From an uncultured Verrucomicrobiales bacterium (GTDB lineage Bacteria; Verrucomicrobiota; Verrucomicrobiia; Limisphaerales; Palsa-1400), in contig CAIUEN010000184.1 of the NCBI GenBank assembly GCA_903898185.1, positions 1 through 34,197 of the forward strand: 34,197 bases of DNA, written 5' to 3'. Each line of letters begins with the position of its first letter. Position 1 is the stretch's first letter. Shown one piece after another: positions 24,801 to 34,131 of this stretch. A program made the position numbers and the translations under genes. The notes below the pieces were generated by a model. The model worked only from the letters and a program-made list of their open reading frames with translations. It was not told the origin of the DNA and did no database searches.

Positions 24801-27800
24801 ACATCTTCTGGCGCAACAAGCAGATCGCGCAGTTTCGATTTTGCATTCCGCTCCAAACGACTCGCATCATCACCTCGACGGTGGGCGAGCGAAGGATTTC
24901 TATCCTGGAACAGATCTGCATCAACTCGAGCCTGCCTCGCGTCACCAAATTCACGCATGATTTGGGCAAGTTGGGGTGATTCTCGAACTCCCAGTTCTTT
25001 CAGCCGTGCTTCCGCCATATCGATCAGAAAACTCTGACTGCGCCGAAGATCGGCTTGCCCGGTATCAGCAATCTTATCGAGTACCCCCTTAATATTTGAA
25101 GGACACAGTGAGGCAACACCGTTGCAATAGACCTTTAAGATGATCGCTTCGATAGTGCTCGCAAATGCGGTCACCGATCCGTCTGTCAGTTCATCTGGTC
25201 GCTCTATCCACCGAAGCCGGAGCAAATGACACTCTGTATCGAGGCGATTTTGAAACCAGCGGCGACGCCATAGTTCTGATGGATCGCCAACCAACAAAGT
25301 GGTTACGTCTGAGGCCAAATCAACCTGAATTGTCTCACAAGTTATGGTATGAGCCCACGTTTTGGCTCCACGCACGATTTCGACCAAAAAACGGGCGGGG
25401 CCCATTAGTGGAAGGAGCTCCTGTGTTCGTTCGTCTAACAACCACGCGCAAAAATCTTTTGGGTCCTGATGCAGCCCACCCTGCAATAGCGATTGAAGCA
25501 AGATTACCATACTTGGGTGTCGGCCCAGCACGGCGACGAGCGCGGCAGGCAAATTATCACCAACATTCCCATTTCGAAAAGGACGCAGGAAATCCTCTAA
25601 CTTTTTTACTTCCACCTCAAAATCCGGCAGTTCAGTCAGTTGATTTCCGAACATGCCTCGTGGTGTCTTCTCGTTTTCCTGTGCTGCCTGGTTTGGTGGC
25701 ATCACCTGCAATGCACTCAGAATGGCAGCTTGTTCTACGCACAATTGAACGCCGGGATCAATATTCTCCGAAGGCCAGATTAGTTTGGTCGCCGGAACCC
25801 ATCGGCCTCGCTTATTTACAAGCAACAGATTCTGCAAAAGCGGTTCGATAATACCATCATCGCAAGCTTGACGCAAATATGCATCAAATGCAGTTCGGGA
25901 TTGAGATCCAGCAAGACGACTTAGCACCGATTCAAGCCTCACAACGCCTCCCTGATCGTATGGAAACCGCCTGAGCAGTGATGTCCAGATGGTTTCCTTC
26001 AACAAAGGTCCCCATCGCTCATCTTCTCTTCGACTCTCCAAACGACGGAGTTTTGCCAGAAATGAAGCGCCAGGCAGTTCGTCCAGAGTTTCTAAAGGGC
26101 GGAGAAAATCATCAATATCTTTCGGTAGAGCAGCGTCAGTAAGACCCAGGTGCCAATTTGGCTTTTCCTCCATCCAGAGAGACAACAATTTCAAGGCCTG
26201 ATCGACGCGTGGTAGATAATTCCTCAGTGTTTTGAAACCATCATGCTCACGTATCGCTTCGGGCAGAGACAGCACTCCTGCTAAACCGTCTTTTGCAGGA
26301 TCTAACAATCGTTCAAGATCGGAATCCAACCCCTCAATGATCAGAACTGAATCTGGTGCAATACTCCCAGTTAGAGCGAGTGGAATCCAAGTAACTTTCT
26401 TCAATTTTTGACCAATGCCGCGGACTGCCTGGTCACCATGTTTGAGAGCTTCCAAAATAAGTGGACATTGGTTGCTGGGATCAGCGACTCCGAGACAGTG
26501 CCGAACGACATAATTCCAGTCGAGCTCGGCAACGTAAGTTGCTTGATCGTCACCATTATTTTGGAAAAGCTGGTTCTGAACTCCGGAAGACAAATCATTA
26601 GCAGGCAATCGTTCAATTACTTTTGTCTCTGTAAGAAAAACTTGCCAAAGCGGTTGGAGGTCACTTGGGATCCCGGCATCAAAGCCGGGTTTATCGAGGA
26701 CGAAAAACTCGCCAAGCTCGCCTTTTTCGTCGCTTATTGGCACTCTCGATTCCGGGTGTCCCCTTAGAGTATGCAATCGAAGTTGACGAAGGACTTCAAG
26801 GGTGGCCTGTGGTGTCGCCCGGCCTGCCTCGAATAAGCCTTTGAGGAGAGAGGAAATATCGGCACAGGACCATTGCTCAGAAGGGAACTCGATGGCGCTT
26901 GCAACAGCTCGGTCTTTTGTTAACGTTGCCCAGGCACCCTCAGCGTTTACTGTGGAAACTCCCAACTCGCGCTGAATCTGCGCACTCAACACAGAAGACC
27001 ATTGGTCATGCAAAAATCGCCACGAGTGCGCGCCACCATCTTCCTTCAATAGCTCCTCAATGAGACGACTCCATATCTGTTGCCCAGGTTGAACAGATGG
27101 CATAAATAGGAGATTTTCAACATCCTTAGCGCGTGAGACATTGGCGTGCATGAGAAAGCGTATGGCGGTATGCATTACGGTTTCTCGGTGAGTCAATGCG
27201 GCAAAGGCATTAACCAATGTTAAACGCTCACTAAAACCTCCAAGGATAGTCTGCGTAAGGACGATTTCAGCCGCGACAGCGCCATTACAAACCGCCGATG
27301 GAATATTCGTCAACCACCTTGGAATACCCCAGCTAGGACTGACCAAACAAGACCAATTTGGGAGTGTTGCGCTCAAGAGATTAAACCAATTCTCCCCATC
27401 GTTGGTGCGTGTGAACAGCCGTTTGCTGTCTGTTAGCGAAATCCACTCAGTCACGCTAATTCGACTGACTGATTTGGTTCGCAAGTCGGTGGCGGGGAGC
27501 AACGGGAGTGCGCTGGCTTGCTCCAGAATTAAAGGAGTGATCGCCTTATTCTCATACAAATCTTCAAGAAATTGGTTGATCCAGGTAGCGGTCTTTTCGT
27601 TTCCGGCAGCATTGAGTTGAAGTTTCTTAAACAGCAGCAAAACCAATTCTTCCGGCCAGTTACTACACTTTCCGTTGAACAGGCCCAACAACGAGCCATC
27701 AGCGCCACGAGCAACTAGGGTACGGGTCTCGCTGATCGCCGCCAACCCTGGAATGTTGGTTACTATTTCGCGACTATTGTGAACGGTTGGGATTGCCAGC

Positions 27801-29302
27801 ACTGGCGTCTCAGAGGGAGCGCATTCCCAAACCTCAACACCAGTTCGCCATCGAGGTCGCCAGGCATTATTGCGGCAAATGGCCGCACTAAATTTAGACC
27901 ATACCCATGTCTGTTTTATGGCATTGGATAATTCCGCACACTGCTCCGAGTTTTGGGTTTGCTGAGTCGTGAAGGTTGCAAGGGTCTTTGGGATATGGGC
28001 CAAAGTGCCTTCTTTCGCGATAATCTGATTCCAACCGAGACATGCAGGGTTGGAGTTTGTCTTAAAGTCTTGCTGGAGCCCATCTACCCTACGGCGCTCA
28101 GTATCGAGGAAGAAGAAGCCGTGAAGGTTCAACGTTATTACCTGTTTCTGACAGGGCAAGGCTACCGTCTGGACACCATCCGGTTGCTCACCAACGGGAA
28201 AGAAAACTGACCACCGAACTTCTAATTTACCGACGCTGGATGGAGATGTAGTCAGGACAGTAGCGTAATGCGGCTCTCCTTTGTCATTCTGGTCCGCACT
28301 ACTCCCTGTCTCGGACATATCCACAATTTTCGGCCATTTATCGTGCGCCTTTGCTTCGGCAACGCGGGATTCTGGTAATGTGCCGGCATAACCCGCATAT
28401 TTAATCTCGACGAGCAGACCCGCTGAATCCTCCAAAATCATGGAACCGATCAACCGCTCCGGCTCCCTAATACTGCCGGGTTCAGAAATGCGATTACTTC
28501 CTTCGCCCAAAGACCACTTCGTTGACTTCCTCGTGCTTCCGCTCATGTCAATAAGCCGGATCCGATGTAAGTTCCGCAAGGTCACGAGTGAGGGCGCCAG
28601 CTTCCTTAGCTCTTCGTCAAGCGTTATACCCATTCGTCCATCTTTGCCTGGCAACAGATCACCCGAACTTTCGTGAATCCAAGCCACTGAACCTTTTGCG
28701 TCGTTGCGATGATCGCTATGACGCAATGGGAGCCAGAAGGCGAGCCAATGCCTACAACCCTCCCTAAACTCTTTCACTCCTAGAGCGATATGGGAAAAAA
28801 CCAAATCAGCCCCTGCGTTGTCGAACGCCTCGTCCCAATCAGCGTGCCGCCAGCCATTCCACGGATTGAAAAACTCGCAGATTTCCTCGTGATCCCATCC
28901 ATGTTCTTGATTGGCATTCGCAACCACAAAAAACGCTTCGCAGAGCGCAAAAACGCTTTTTAACCCTTTGCCAAACCGTCCTATCGCCCGAGGGTCGGCC
29001 CCCTTGGTGCCAAGCCCGAGACGGAAGATAGCATCTCGATGCTTTGGTTCGAAGTTTCCGTCGTTGACGGCACACAAACCTGGACCACGCAAAAGCGGGT
29101 GAGAAGCCTTGGGATCTCCGGGAGTCAGGATAAGGTCAAGATGATGTGCCCCCGCGTCCTCCGCATTCTGGATCAATTCCTTGATCAAACTTCCTTCCGT
29201 CCCGTAGCCACGCAGAAGATCGCGGATGTTCTGGATGTCGGCTTCGGGAGGATGTTGAACACCCCTTAGTCGATCGTGCTTTTGTGTGGCGTTGTTTGGC
29301 AT
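21818..29302 (-). CDS. giant sacsin-like protein with two Hsp90-type ATPase domains
   Basis: At 2494 residues this is the largest gene here. Residues 15-200 form a sacsin-type GHKL/Hsp90 ATPase fold: N-box ELIQNAEDAGA (E42, N46), VNDG at 79-82, and the lid motif IGRFGKGLKSVF (107-118). A second such domain lies at about 1500-1690: VALEIFQNADDAV (E1528, N1532) and GRFGLGFKSVFF from 1618. In that copy the adenine-contacting Asp of the D-x-G motif seems replaced (FHWGRPI), so it may bind ATP poorly. The long linkers show no recognisable domains. Human sacsin is a chaperone-like protein with repeated Hsp90-like domains. The gene is three bases after pglX and five before the helicase, so it is built into the operon, though it is not a core BREX gene that I know. 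Confidence 0.88.
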   Translation of the reverse strand: MPNNATQKHDRLRGVQHPPEADIQNIRDLLRGYGTEGSLIKELIQNAEDAGAHHLDLILTPGDPKASHPLLRGPGLCAVNDGNFEPKHRDAIFRLGLGTKGADPRAIGRFGKGLKSVFALCEAFFVVANANQEHGWDHEEICEFFNPWNGWRHADWDEAFDNAGADLVFSHIALGVKEFREGCRHWLAFWLPLRHSDHRNDAKGSVAWIHESSGDLLPGKDGRMGITLDEELRKLAPSLVTLRNLHRIRLIDMSGSTRKSTKWSLGEGSNRISEPGSIREPERLIGSMILEDSAGLLVEIKYAGYAGTLPESRVAEAKAHDKWPKIVDMSETGSSADQNDKGEPHYATVLTTSPSSVGKLEVRWSVFFPVGEQPDGVQTVALPCQKQVITLNLHGFFFLDTERRRVDGLQQDFKTNSNPACLGWNQIIAKEGTLAHIPKTLATFTTQQTQNSEQCAELSNAIKQTWVWSKFSAAICRNNAWRPRWRTGVEVWECAPSETPVLAIPTVHNSREIVTNIPGLAAISETRTLVARGADGSLLGLFNGKCSNWPEELVLLLFKKLQLNAAGNEKTATWINQFLEDLYENKAITPLILEQASALPLLPATDLRTKSVSRISVTEWISLTDSKRLFTRTNDGENWFNLLSATLPNWSCLVSPSWGIPRWLTNIPSAVCNGAVAAEIVLTQTILGGFSERLTLVNAFAALTHRETVMHTAIRFLMHANVSRAKDVENLLFMPSVQPGQQIWSRLIEELLKEDGGAHSWRFLHDQWSSVLSAQIQRELGVSTVNAEGAWATLTKDRAVASAIEFPSEQWSCADISSLLKGLFEAGRATPQATLEVLRQLRLHTLRGHPESRVPISDEKGELGEFFVLDKPGFDAGIPSDLQPLWQVFLTETKVIERLPANDLSSGVQNQLFQNNGDDQATYVAELDWNYVVRHCLGVADPSNQCPLILEALKHGDQAVRGIGQKLKKVTWIPLALTGSIAPDSVLIIEGLDSDLERLLDPAKDGLAGVLSLPEAIREHDGFKTLRNYLPRVDQALKLLSLWMEEKPNWHLGLTDAALPKDIDDFLRPLETLDELPGASFLAKLRRLESRREDERWGPLLKETIWTSLLRRFPYDQGGVVRLESVLSRLAGSQSRTAFDAYLRQACDDGIIEPLLQNLLLVNKRGRWVPATKLIWPSENIDPGVQLCVEQAAILSALQVMPPNQAAQENEKTPRGMFGNQLTELPDFEVEVKKLEDFLRPFRNGNVGDNLPAALVAVLGRHPSMVILLQSLLQGGLHQDPKDFCAWLLDERTQELLPLMGPARFLVEIVRGAKTWAHTITCETIQVDLASDVTTLLVGDPSELWRRRWFQNRLDTECHLLRLRWIERPDELTDGSVTAFASTIEAIILKVYCNGVASLCPSNIKGVLDKIADTGQADLRRSQSFLIDMAEARLKELGVRESPQLAQIMREFGDARQARVDADLFQDRNPSLAHRRGDDASRLERNAKSKLRDLLVAPEDVIVRQTLVSAIRCKMSDYDYHMGSVALEIFQNADDAVAELEEMRGGLLAGEDKFVLRFNSDNCTLEFFHWGRPINQHSCPGFTGGERRGFDQDLQKMLTLNFSDKGVGSTNLPLVVTGRFGLGFKSVFFVAEQPEVISGRLAFEIRGGFFPVPLKPLVAEEMRHNAMVVSGGHTATTTAIRLNWAGEEVTDLLKAMDRFECIAPLLTVFSRNIRTVVFEREGSLTFTNIETPLTETGRINRIQVGTLDCLAFRCPIPMDKRPATVLLRLEGNGISSLPPEFPQLWITAPTSEHSELRWALNAPFKPDAGRQRLALNTENRDIATESAVAWGHALVELFDKTDTDWDRLAEQLGLHTGANAVTWWHQFWIEMTRSSPVLKWEDLRDGGQVLGWLAWGTVAGAVRRLIQQRAAMPNALPGPYLRLVKCGEVKFCISGLLAEKANGCFDQIANWASVQNAFPANQTVHADIDRFLQLTKCVQPLRNITLQSVLAVEIGSKFEVDQHIGDRIGALFLECKAVLGANTPYTLEVESLNKWLEQIKLLAKNSAYYSVTNLVCNRPLVDLIEKDEPLRAAFAPDSAVLSPGYSDIALRFFVKARGQLTANAVMLADWARASSPSQLAAVFQYLIHGELGQQLADQLQKAWLDTKRSTATFCNLPVGDQSELERKFFKGEVWTQPLFPLPPILVEIPATQVMPAKVAFRLISEWWRREQKSWEARYEEKTYPSGFPGKLPWAGDDDWNEVLQPSAESRWLILFIQAALLPLGFNRIGRDQSFSRFLVADNWLDVFASVSTEPDKLLVALDYYLNSFIQNTQYHFQMRQFVAFYAVARNLESFLYSLRSAEISTQPESFNMVFSPKANPSLRGTGIDAPPLGGMLGMGTCQLLRELYRLGRLTNPNGYRFAFTPIRKVRRLCTQLFGLPEGLPGAAASEVIFSGLKSLAKDLGLDPTFNHCFDLPLQFLAEDSQLRARVLDVVFETVSSDDEKLDSAPQNYTP

Positions 29303-29305
29303 TGC

Positions 29306-32300
29306 CTAGTCCTCTTCCTGCTTTTCTAATCCCGGTATTGGAACTACCGCGCCTTTGAATTTGAGGTAGTTCACCTTTACGCCGTCATCGAGGTCCAGTT
29401 CGATGCGTTGCTGGGCCAGGGGCAACAGGACGTCACGTTCCCAGGATTTGATTTCTTTAAGCATCTTATCGATTTTTCCGAGGTCTTTGGTGGCTTTGGT
29501 GCGGTCGGCGGGACGAGCGGCTTCGTTGAGTGTAATGGATGTGAGCTGTCGGTGCTTTTCCTCCAGCTTGCCGATGAACTCGCGCACGTAGTCGTTGAGC
29601 AATAGGTGTATGGTGTCACGGGTGTATCGGTGCAGGTAGATAAGCGCCTGGAAACTGCTTTCGGGACTGCTGAACATCCAATAGATGGGGCGCTTCTTGT
29701 AGGTCCTGAGATGCTCCTTATAGAAATCCCCAGCGAGGAACGTCCGAAGATCCGCTGGCTTGGCCTTGCCAGTTTTGGCGTCCACCTTGCCAAGCGCGGT
29801 TTCGATAAAGGCGATGTTCTCGGCCAGGTTGTCCTCTCCGAATGTCACGCGAAGAAATTCGCGCAAACGCCCCACAACATCGTCAGGGAACCAATCGCCG
29901 TCGAGCACGGGTAGAATGCCATCCGCATCGGGTTCAAAACTCGGCTTGGGCACTTTGGCGAGGTAATCCTGCACGGTTGCACCGGCGTCGGCTAGGATGA
30001 CGCCGGGGGCATCGAGCGAATAGCGACCGAACATGCAACCGAGGGCGTACGAGATGAACGCGACCATGTCCTTGCGGATATCGGCACGAGCGAGCGTGAT
30101 TTGATCTTCGGGCACTTCCGGTTCGAGCTCGTCCTGCAAACCGTAGGCACAAATGAACAGCCGGTTGTTCTCCGTCTCTAATTCTTGCATCCGGTGGATG
30201 GCGTCCTCGCAGTTTGTTTTCCAATTCAGCCAACTGTCCGCCAGAGTCGTGCTTTTTAAGCCGGAACGGAGCAAAGGCAGGTAGCGAAAATCCCACGAAG
30301 TCTCGCAGTTGTCCCAGTCTGCTCGCGCGATGCAAATCGCTGATTCGGCAATTGCGCCTGCACGCCGTTCACTCTTTTCCGGCAAATGCGTGTCCCAAGG
30401 AATGTCTGCGATGTTACCGGCTTGGAAATTCAGTGTAGGATTAAGGGCTTTCAGAAAATGCCATGTTACCGAAGAACACAGCAGACTGAGAATTGGATAT
30501 GTTTTCGCTCCGGGGAAGACGGACGAACCGCCCACGTCAAACAAGAATCCAGGGTCTGAGTATCGAATACCAAAAGCGCTCGAACTAACGAACGTCCATG
30601 TAAGTCCTGGTTTGCAGTAGAATTCTGTGTTGATGATTCGACGAGACCAATGCGTTGTCTTGGGGTCTTTCGGATTGTGCAAAAGCCAGTGCTTAATCTC
30701 TGCGCCGTCATTCTCCCAGTTCACCACAAGTTCTGCATTTCCGAACCATTTACGAAATTCACCACCTTTGTTGTATGGAAACCATTTGCGACCGCTTTGG
30801 ACAGTTGCCTCCAAGGACTCACACTTGAATCCTATTCGGTCGAGCGATACTTCAAACCACTTTCTTACGAATCGCGCGTTATCATTGGTGGACATTCCTT
30901 GGCGTGGTTTCGCTACTGATCCAACCGAGGAAAGCTTTTCAAACGCCGTGAAGCTTGAAGGTTTCAGCCAATATGCGATGGGGCTCCCGGGAATGCGACG
31001 AAAGTCGGCTGAGACAGCCCTGTAACTAGGGAAGGCGCGGGAGGAGAGTCGTTCTTCAAGCTCTTCGTTCGAAGCAACATCGCCTTGTCGTGTGAACAAA
31101 CGTTTGTAGTAACCTGCCTCCGTCGGTCGCATCCCCTTTTTAATTACGTAGGAGCAACTGCCGAAATCCGATCCCCAAACACCGCGTCCATTATGGACGA
31201 GGCTCGAAATACCCGCCTCTTTTAGCAAAAAAGAGCGCAGCTTTTCGAATGTGCTTAGGAACATCCAATTGGGGATGCTGATCATTGCGACATAGGCATG
31301 GATGGGAATGAAATCCAAATTGCGGACCATGAAAGCGCCGTAAGCATCTGCTTTTCCGGCTTCCAAATTTTCTATAACGAACTGCTTCAAACTTTCGTTG
31401 AAGAACTTCGTGCCCATATACGGCGGATTAGCCACGACGACATGATACCGCTGACAGAGATATTCAGCTTGTTCTAACACGCAGAGGACTTTGGTATGCG
31501 TGTCGCGTAGGAACAGCAGACTGCCGAGGTCTATGGTCTCGATGACATCTCGAGCAGACGCGATACCCTTTTCGTCGAGGCATGGCTGGATAAGAGATCC
31601 ATAATTTTCCGCTTCCTCAAACTGGTGCAGAAGATTGCCCAGTTCCGGGTGGATGGCTGAGGGTTGAATGCGAAGTGCCTCGAAGTAGGCAGATAATTCG
31701 CCGTCTGCAAAACGAATATCTTGTAATGAAATGAAATGGGGCTGGACCGCCCGTCTGAAGAACCGGTTATCTTTTGCACGGGCCTTCATGCAAAGCGCAA
31801 ATGCGGCTAGCGCCACGGCGCGATCGCAAATATCCACCCCATAAAGGTTATGGCGTAGGATTAGACCGGGGATTTCAGGCGCGTCGTAGCCTTCCTCTTC
31901 GTAAATAGCGTAAAGAAGGTCGAATGCATAGGTCAGCATATGGCCACTACCACCGGCTGGATCAAGCAGGCGAATTTCTTCCGGCTTGGTAATTCTCAGG
32001 AAATCAGTTTCCGCTTCGCCTTCAATGTAGTAAGGCATTTTCTCGCGTAACTTGGATTGTGGACGATTCAGAAGCCAGAGGCGCCCCAGCGAGTTCTCAA
32101 CCAAGTAACGAACAATCCAATGGGGAGTGAAAAGCTGGGTCACAGCGGGAATATCCTGCTTGGGCACGGCGGCATTCCGTCCCATTACCTCGTCTTTTTT
32201 CTCCGAGATATAGTATTGGTAGAGCCATCCGAGAACTTCCTCGTTCTGACAGTCCTCGTCGGTGAGGCCTGCCCGGAAATCGGCCACAATCGAATGTTCG

Positions 32301-32833
32301 GTGAGCAGGTCGTCTGGGAGGAGCAGTTCCGTGGCATCTCCAATTCTCTCGAAGAGAAACGGCATGAGCCGGTGGTAGTAATTACACGCGGCCACCAGTA
32401 GCAGTTTGAAAGCCTGTGCTTCCGGGTGATCCACAGGAATACGCCCTGCAAGTAACTCATCGAAGGTGGCTGGATTGGCAATGCTGGCGCGAAGATCCGT
32501 ATCGAGCGCTCCGGCGCGGGCTTGTTGCAGAACTTCCGGCAGGGTCTCATTGGCCGTGGCGGGCGTAATCACACGAGCGCCAAACGGATGATAGCCATTC
32601 GCGTCCATGAATCGGAGCGCGGCAAGGCGGTTAAACCATGTGTAAGCGACGCGCTCAACTAACGGATCTCGTCCTCCCGTTTCCAGAGCCTTGCGCAACT
32701 CGGCGACTTGGGTGGCTTGCTGGCGCAGTTCCGCTGTATCAGCCGTGAGGACAAAATCCAGCCGTGCGCCAATGAGTTGGCGGAGTTTATTCCGGAATTC
32801 CTGGGCGAATGTTTTTAAAGCAGATTGGTTCAC
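29306..32833 (-). CDS. pglX: BREX adenine-specific DNA methyltransferase PglX
   Basis: The 1175-residue product is the site-specific N6-adenine methyltransferase of type 1 BREX, which marks host DNA and, with the other Brx proteins, tells self from phage. The family N-terminus is clear: NQSALKTFAQEFRNKLRQLI and YTWFNRLAALRFMDANGYHP. The SAM-binding motif I is DPAGGSGHM from D291, and the catalytic NPPY is at 469-472. The C-terminal third (target recognition and helical tail) ends in VNYLKFKGAVVPIPGLEKQE. The start codon is GTG at 32833 and overlaps the brxC stop by four bases (GTGA); the next in-frame ATG is about 97 codons on, so GTG is preferred. The brxC-pglX order is canonical. The frame is intact. 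Confidence 0.95.
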   Translation of the reverse strand: MNQSALKTFAQEFRNKLRQLIGARLDFVLTADTAELRQQATQVAELRKALETGGRDPLVERVAYTWFNRLAALRFMDANGYHPFGARVITPATANETLPEVLQQARAGALDTDLRASIANPATFDELLAGRIPVDHPEAQAFKLLLVAACNYYHRLMPFLFERIGDATELLLPDDLLTEHSIVADFRAGLTDEDCQNEEVLGWLYQYYISEKKDEVMGRNAAVPKQDIPAVTQLFTPHWIVRYLVENSLGRLWLLNRPQSKLREKMPYYIEGEAETDFLRITKPEEIRLLDPAGGSGHMLTYAFDLLYAIYEEEGYDAPEIPGLILRHNLYGVDICDRAVALAAFALCMKARAKDNRFFRRAVQPHFISLQDIRFADGELSAYFEALRIQPSAIHPELGNLLHQFEEAENYGSLIQPCLDEKGIASARDVIETIDLGSLLFLRDTHTKVLCVLEQAEYLCQRYHVVVANPPYMGTKFFNESLKQFVIENLEAGKADAYGAFMVRNLDFIPIHAYVAMISIPNWMFLSTFEKLRSFLLKEAGISSLVHNGRGVWGSDFGSCSYVIKKGMRPTEAGYYKRLFTRQGDVASNEELEERLSSRAFPSYRAVSADFRRIPGSPIAYWLKPSSFTAFEKLSSVGSVAKPRQGMSTNDNARFVRKWFEVSLDRIGFKCESLEATVQSGRKWFPYNKGGEFRKWFGNAELVVNWENDGAEIKHWLLHNPKDPKTTHWSRRIINTEFYCKPGLTWTFVSSSAFGIRYSDPGFLFDVGGSSVFPGAKTYPILSLLCSSVTWHFLKALNPTLNFQAGNIADIPWDTHLPEKSERRAGAIAESAICIARADWDNCETSWDFRYLPLLRSGLKSTTLADSWLNWKTNCEDAIHRMQELETENNRLFICAYGLQDELEPEVPEDQITLARADIRKDMVAFISYALGCMFGRYSLDAPGVILADAGATVQDYLAKVPKPSFEPDADGILPVLDGDWFPDDVVGRLREFLRVTFGEDNLAENIAFIETALGKVDAKTGKAKPADLRTFLAGDFYKEHLRTYKKRPIYWMFSSPESSFQALIYLHRYTRDTIHLLLNDYVREFIGKLEEKHRQLTSITLNEAARPADRTKATKDLGKIDKMLKEIKSWERDVLLPLAQQRIELDLDDGVKVNYLKFKGAVVPIPGLEKQEED

Positions 32834-33898
32834 AGGGTAATTCGGTTGTTCTGTTTGAGTTTTGCCGAGTAGGCCGCTTTGACCGCTGTGAGGTAATCAG
32901 CAAGGTCCTGCTCAGTTTCCAGGACCGGTTTGGCAAAAGACACTTGAATAGACCTGGCGGCGATATATTGGATAGGAGCTTCTTTCGGCCCATCTTTCAT
33001 CTTTGGAGGCTCCTTGGCGGTCACAATTTCGGCAAGGCGTTGCAGTTGCCGGGGCAAAACTTCGTTTGTTGCGCGGTCGGCAAGCTGGCGGATAACCGGG
33101 GCCAGACGCTCTTTTTGAACCTGAGCCAGTGCATCGTCAAAAGGACGGAGAATCTCGTTCTGTTCTTCTGGAAGCAATCCGCTGAATTCGGGCATGCCTT
33201 TGGGACGCACCCGCGCCTGCTCAATCTGTGTGCATGCCTGTTCACGTGCCGTCGTAACGACCTGTGCAACTTTGGTTCGCGACGAGTCCAATTTTACTTT
33301 GGCCTGTTGGAGGGTGTTGCTTTTATAGGGGGAGGCGGATGCTATGGTTTCCCGGAGATCAGACGCATCGGTGCCTGGAACGTCAGAAAGATTGGCGGAT
33401 TCATCGCGGAGGAACTTGACAATATCGTCGTAGATGGCCCGCTTTGGTCCTGTGTAAAATTGTTTGAGCGGATCAATGACGGTTTCTTTGTTATCCAACA
33501 ATTTCTCAGAGAATTCGGCCAGATTCTTGAGGCAATGAGCCCATTCGCGATCTGCCAGAGTTTTCAGTTCTGTGGCAAGGGGTGTGAGGGATGCCATGAA
33601 CGGATAGGTGCCAGCATGAGATGCGAGGACTTCGAGCTCTGTCGCCTCGGCTCGGACCTTCTTCTGAAACTCCATCGCGGCATCCTTGGCATCAGTTGCC
33701 GGGTTGGTGACGTTGAAGAACTCGTGATGAAATTTCTTTAGCTTGCCCACAGTCGCCGAATCAAACTGTTCCTGCAATGTAATTACCGTACTTCCGAAAT
33801 TACGATTACTGGTCAGGGCCTCCAAGGCTTCATTGGCTGTGAGGATGTTGGCGCCAGACCGGAGTTCGGCCCTTCCTCGCATGAAAAGCCGGGCGACC

Positions 33899-33909
33899 AG
33901 GCTAAGTGT
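33899..33909. repeat. target-site duplication, left copy
   Basis: AGGCTAAGTGT directly abuts the left end of the inserted element and is repeated exactly at 34121-34131 on the other side. The following two bases (AG) also agree, probably by chance. Confidence 0.88.
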
Positions 33910-34120
33910 AGGCCGTAGAAAAACGACCAGTTTTCCACTTCAAGAAATGCCCACTTTTTGGAACCAATAACCGTCCTGAATTTGAGGGGTAATTACGATG
34001 CACAGACCGGCGTTCCCACGCGGAAATGCTTTCCCTAACACTAGTTCAAGAACTGTGCAACTTTGGTTCCAAAAAGTGGGAATCTTCTGAGGCTGGAAAC
34101 GGGCCGGTTTTCTACGGGCT
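33910..34120. mobile_element. MITE-like palindromic insertion element in brxC
   Basis: This 211-bp element has no transposase gene. Its ends are 57-bp inverted repeats (33910-33966 and 34064-34120) that align without gaps at about 45 of 57 positions. The outer edges share the core CCGTAGAAAA, and the innermost 17 bases (CCCACTTTTTGGAACCA and its complement) are identical. A 97-bp centre separates them. An exact 11-bp direct repeat flanks it, and the host gene reads through when the element and one repeat are removed, which proves insertion. It is most like a miniature inverted-repeat element moved in trans, or a palindromic element of the kind found inside Rickettsia genes. I recognise no family. 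No second copy was noticed in this window. Confidence 0.88.
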
Positions 34121-34131
34121 AGGCTAAGTGT
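34121..34131. repeat. target-site duplication, right copy
   Basis: This is an exact second copy of the 11-bp AGGCTAAGTGT found at 33899-33909, directly abutting the element's right inverted repeat. Confidence 0.88.

Noticed and set aside
25165-25851. 228-residue plus-strand frame inside the giant gene
   Set aside because: It is antisense to a continuous 2494-codon frame with clear ATPase motifs on both sides; it is a shadow frame.
32809-33741. 310-residue plus-strand frame opposite brxC
   Set aside because: The minus strand encodes the recognisable BrxC C-terminus joined to pglX; the plus-strand reading is cysteine- and phenylalanine-rich and matches nothing.
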